From Acidobacteriota bacterium (GTDB lineage: Bacteria > Acidobacteriota > Terriglobia > Acidiferrales > UBA7541), in assembly GCA_028876695.1 (NCBI GenBank), contig JAGWRH010000171.1, forward strand, positions 1 through 7,434: 7,434 nt of DNA, given 5' to 3'. Positions within the stretch are counted from its first letter, which is position 1; the number at the start of each line of letters is the position of its first letter. Below, in pieces: positions 6,187 to 7,434 of this stretch. The position numbers and the translations under genes were made by a program. Below the pieces are notes generated by a model that had not been told where the DNA came from, made no database searches, and worked only from the letters and a program-made list of their open reading frames with translations.

Positions 6187-7047
6187 GTGGATTCGAAAAA
6201 CAATCCGAAGAACGCACGTGCCGAGGCGTGGCTTCGTTACGCCGACGAACTCAGTCTGGCGCCGTTTTACTTGGACCGCCGCGCTCAAGTCGCCACTCCG
6301 GATTTAGCGAGCGGTCTTGCGGGTGCGCCAGCGCCGGGTTTTCAGACGGCGGAAATGCCGCGCGGAACATCAACCCCTCCGGCCGCTTCGCCGATACCGC
6401 CTCCGCCTGCCGCGACGGCCGCGTTTGTGCCAAAAATCGCGGCGCCGTCGCTTTTCGAAGAACGCGTCGAACACGATTCGCTCGATCGCATCCGCCTCGA
6501 CATCACTCCCACCTGCACCCGCTGCAAGCTGCACAAGGCTCGCACGCAAATCGTCTTTGGCGTGGGCAATCCGAAAGCGCGATTGGTCTTCGTCGGCGAA
6601 GGGCCCGGCCGCGACGAAGATGAGCAGGGCGAGCCGTTCGTCGGCCGCGCCGGCAAGCTCCTCACGGACATGATTGCCGCCATGGGTCTACGGCGAAAGG
6701 ACGTGTACATCTGCAACGTGGTGAAGTGCCGCCCGCCGGAAAATCGCCTTCCCGAAAAGGACGAGATCGCCGCCTGCTCGCCGTTTCTCGCCCGCCAGCT
6801 TGCCGCCATCGACCCCAAGGTCATTTGCTGCCTTGGCGCCTGCTCCGCGCAGACGCTGCTCAACACCAATCAGGGCATCTCGCGCTTCCGCGGCGAATGG
6901 TTCGAGTATCGCGGCGTGAAATTGATCGCCACGTATCACCCCGCGTACCTTCTCCGCAATCCCGCCGCGAAATCCGAAGTCTGGAAGGATTTGCAGAAGG
7001 TCATGGCCGTCCTCGGCCTTCAGCCCCCTAAGAGGACCAAGCCGTAG
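6187..7047 (+). CDS. Family 4 (iron-sulfur) uracil-DNA glycosylase with long N-terminal extension
   Basis: This enzyme removes uracil from DNA after cytosine deamination or dUMP incorporation, starting base excision repair. It has 286 residues against about 205 for Thermus family 4 enzymes. The catalytic domain occupies about 100-280. It contains the active-site motif GEGPGRDED (137-145), then GEPFVGRAGKLL (148-159), and HPAYLLRNP (251-259). The four cluster cysteines are C110 and C113 (CTRC), C181 (KCRPPENR) and C197. The 16-residue spacing of the last two matches the Thermus protein. Residues 1-100 are extra: a charged, possibly helical stretch (10-33) and a Pro/Ala-rich linker (about 36-87). 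Older databases call such proteins phage SPO1 DNA polymerase-related. The start is GTG 6187, set by GAGG at 6176-6179. It probably has its own promoter and lies between coaBC and priA. Confidence 0.93.
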   Translation: MDSKNNPKNARAEAWLRYADELSLAPFYLDRRAQVATPDLASGLAGAPAPGFQTAEMPRGTSTPPAASPIPPPPAATAAFVPKIAAPSLFEERVEHDSLDRIRLDITPTCTRCKLHKARTQIVFGVGNPKARLVFVGEGPGRDEDEQGEPFVGRAGKLLTDMIAAMGLRRKDVYICNVVKCRPPENRLPEKDEIAACSPFLARQLAAIDPKVICCLGACSAQTLLNTNQGISRFRGEWFEYRGVKLIATYHPAYLLRNPAAKSEVWKDLQKVMAVLGLQPPKRTKP

Positions 7048-7051
7048 TCCG

Positions 7052-7077
7052 TCGCTGCCTCCCACTCACAGCAGCGA
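7052..7077 (+). terminator. Small hairpin between the glycosylase and priA genes
   Basis: TCGCTGC (7052-7058) pairs perfectly with GCAGCGA (7071-7077) around a 12-base loop, beginning five bases after the glycosylase stop. The following bases (ATCTCTCC) are only mildly T-rich, so this is at best a weak intrinsic terminator. A seven-base match in a gap this short is suggestive, not proof. Confidence 0.3.
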
Positions 7078-7111
7078 ATCTCTCCGCGCGCTGATAAACT
7101 TGTCCGCACCG

Positions 7112-7434
7112 ATGCCGTCCCGCTACTGCGAAGTCGCGCTTCCCGTGCCGCTCCGTTCCACATTTACTTACGCGGTCCCGCCCTCGCTCGATGGCGAATG
7201 TCTGATTGGTCGGCGCCTCGTCGTGCCGTTTGGCCGTCGCGCCATGATCGGCGTAGCGGTCGCCGAATCCAACGCGCCACCGCGGCTGGATCGCGTCAGC
7301 TCGCCCATCAGGGAAATCGCCGGCGTGATGGACCCCATTCCCGCGCTCACGCCGAATCTTCTGGCTCTCGGAGAATGGATCAGCCGCTACTACGCCGCCC
7401 CCATCGGCGAAACGCTGCGCGCCATGTTGCCGCC
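7112..7434 (+). CDS. priA: Primosomal protein N' (PriA replication restart helicase), N-terminal part only
   Basis: PriA recognises stalled or repaired forks and reloads the replicative helicase. The window holds the first 107 codons and ends mid-gene. The visible part is the 3'-DNA-binding domain: VALPVPLRSTFTYAVP (8-23), the GRRLVVPFGRRAMIGVAV stretch (33-50) and the WISRYYAAPIGETLRAMLP stretch (89-107). These align well with E. coli PriA (VALPVPL..TFDY, RVRVPFG...IGIVV, YYHHPIGDVL). The helicase motifs and zinc-binding cysteines lie beyond the window. The start ATG 7112 places the motif at the usual distance from the N-terminus. There is no Shine-Dalgarno sequence before it. A TAAACT box at 7095-7100 would give a very short leader if it were a -10 element, so near-leaderless translation is possible but weakly supported. 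PriA following CoaBC is a common bacterial arrangement; here the glycosylase is interposed. Confidence 0.93.
   Translation, partial: MPSRYCEVALPVPLRSTFTYAVPPSLDGECLIGRRLVVPFGRRAMIGVAVAESNAPPRLDRVSSPIREIAGVMDPIPALTPNLLALGEWISRYYAAPIGETLRAMLP

Noticed and set aside
7091..7112. TAAACT box upstream of priA as a -10 element giving a near-leaderless message
   Set aside because: It matches only four of six consensus bases and no matching -35 is evident, so it is not listed as a promoter.
1..7434. Mobile elements, CRISPR arrays, tRNA or rRNA genes, toxin-antitoxin or phage-defence systems
   Set aside because: The window is filled by recognised core genes with short gaps, and none of the hallmarks of these elements was found on either strand.

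Overview
The window is a compact stretch of bacterial core genes, all on the + strand, from a GC-rich genome (about 60% G+C by eye). The gene set points to a diderm bacterium: RapZ, an MsbA-type half-transporter, YicC, Gmk, RpoZ, CoaBC, a family 4 (iron-sulfur) uracil-DNA glycosylase and PriA. The yicC-gmk-rpoZ-coaBC-priA order is a widespread bacterial neighbourhood. Together with the family 4 glycosylase, the base composition and the weak Shine-Dalgarno use, it makes an acidobacterium my best guess. This is inference; no rRNA or other decisive marker is present.

Layout. Bases 3-785 hold the 3' nine-tenths of rapZ, cut by the left edge. A 206-base gap follows, with a GC-rich hairpin close behind the rapZ stop. 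From 992 a tightly packed run begins: msbA-like transporter (992-2854), yicC (2857-3807, 2-base gap), gmk (3804-4424, ATGA overlap) and rpoZ (start about 4426, one base after the gmk stop). Then come a 77-base gap and coaBC (4734-5954). The 232-base gap 5955-6186 holds an inverted-repeat-rich block that may be a dispersed repeat, followed by a good promoter candidate. The family 4 uracil-DNA glycosylase (6187-7047) comes next. A 64-base gap with a small hairpin leads to the first 107 codons of priA, cut by the right edge.

How the genes fit together. RapZ (linked in E. coli to amino-sugar precursor supply) and the MsbA-like exporter both concern the envelope. YicC (RNA turnover), Gmk (GMP to GDP), omega (RNA polymerase assembly) and CoaBC (coenzyme A synthesis) form a housekeeping growth cluster. 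The glycosylase and PriA are both genome-maintenance proteins. I see no mobile element, CRISPR array, tRNA or rRNA, and no clear sign of a new multi-gene system. The points most worth a second look are the long N-terminal extension of the glycosylase with a sliding-clamp-like peptide, the possible dispersed repeat behind coaBC, the omega N-terminus without the E. coli ppGpp-contact motif, and the extra loop in the MsbA-like transporter.
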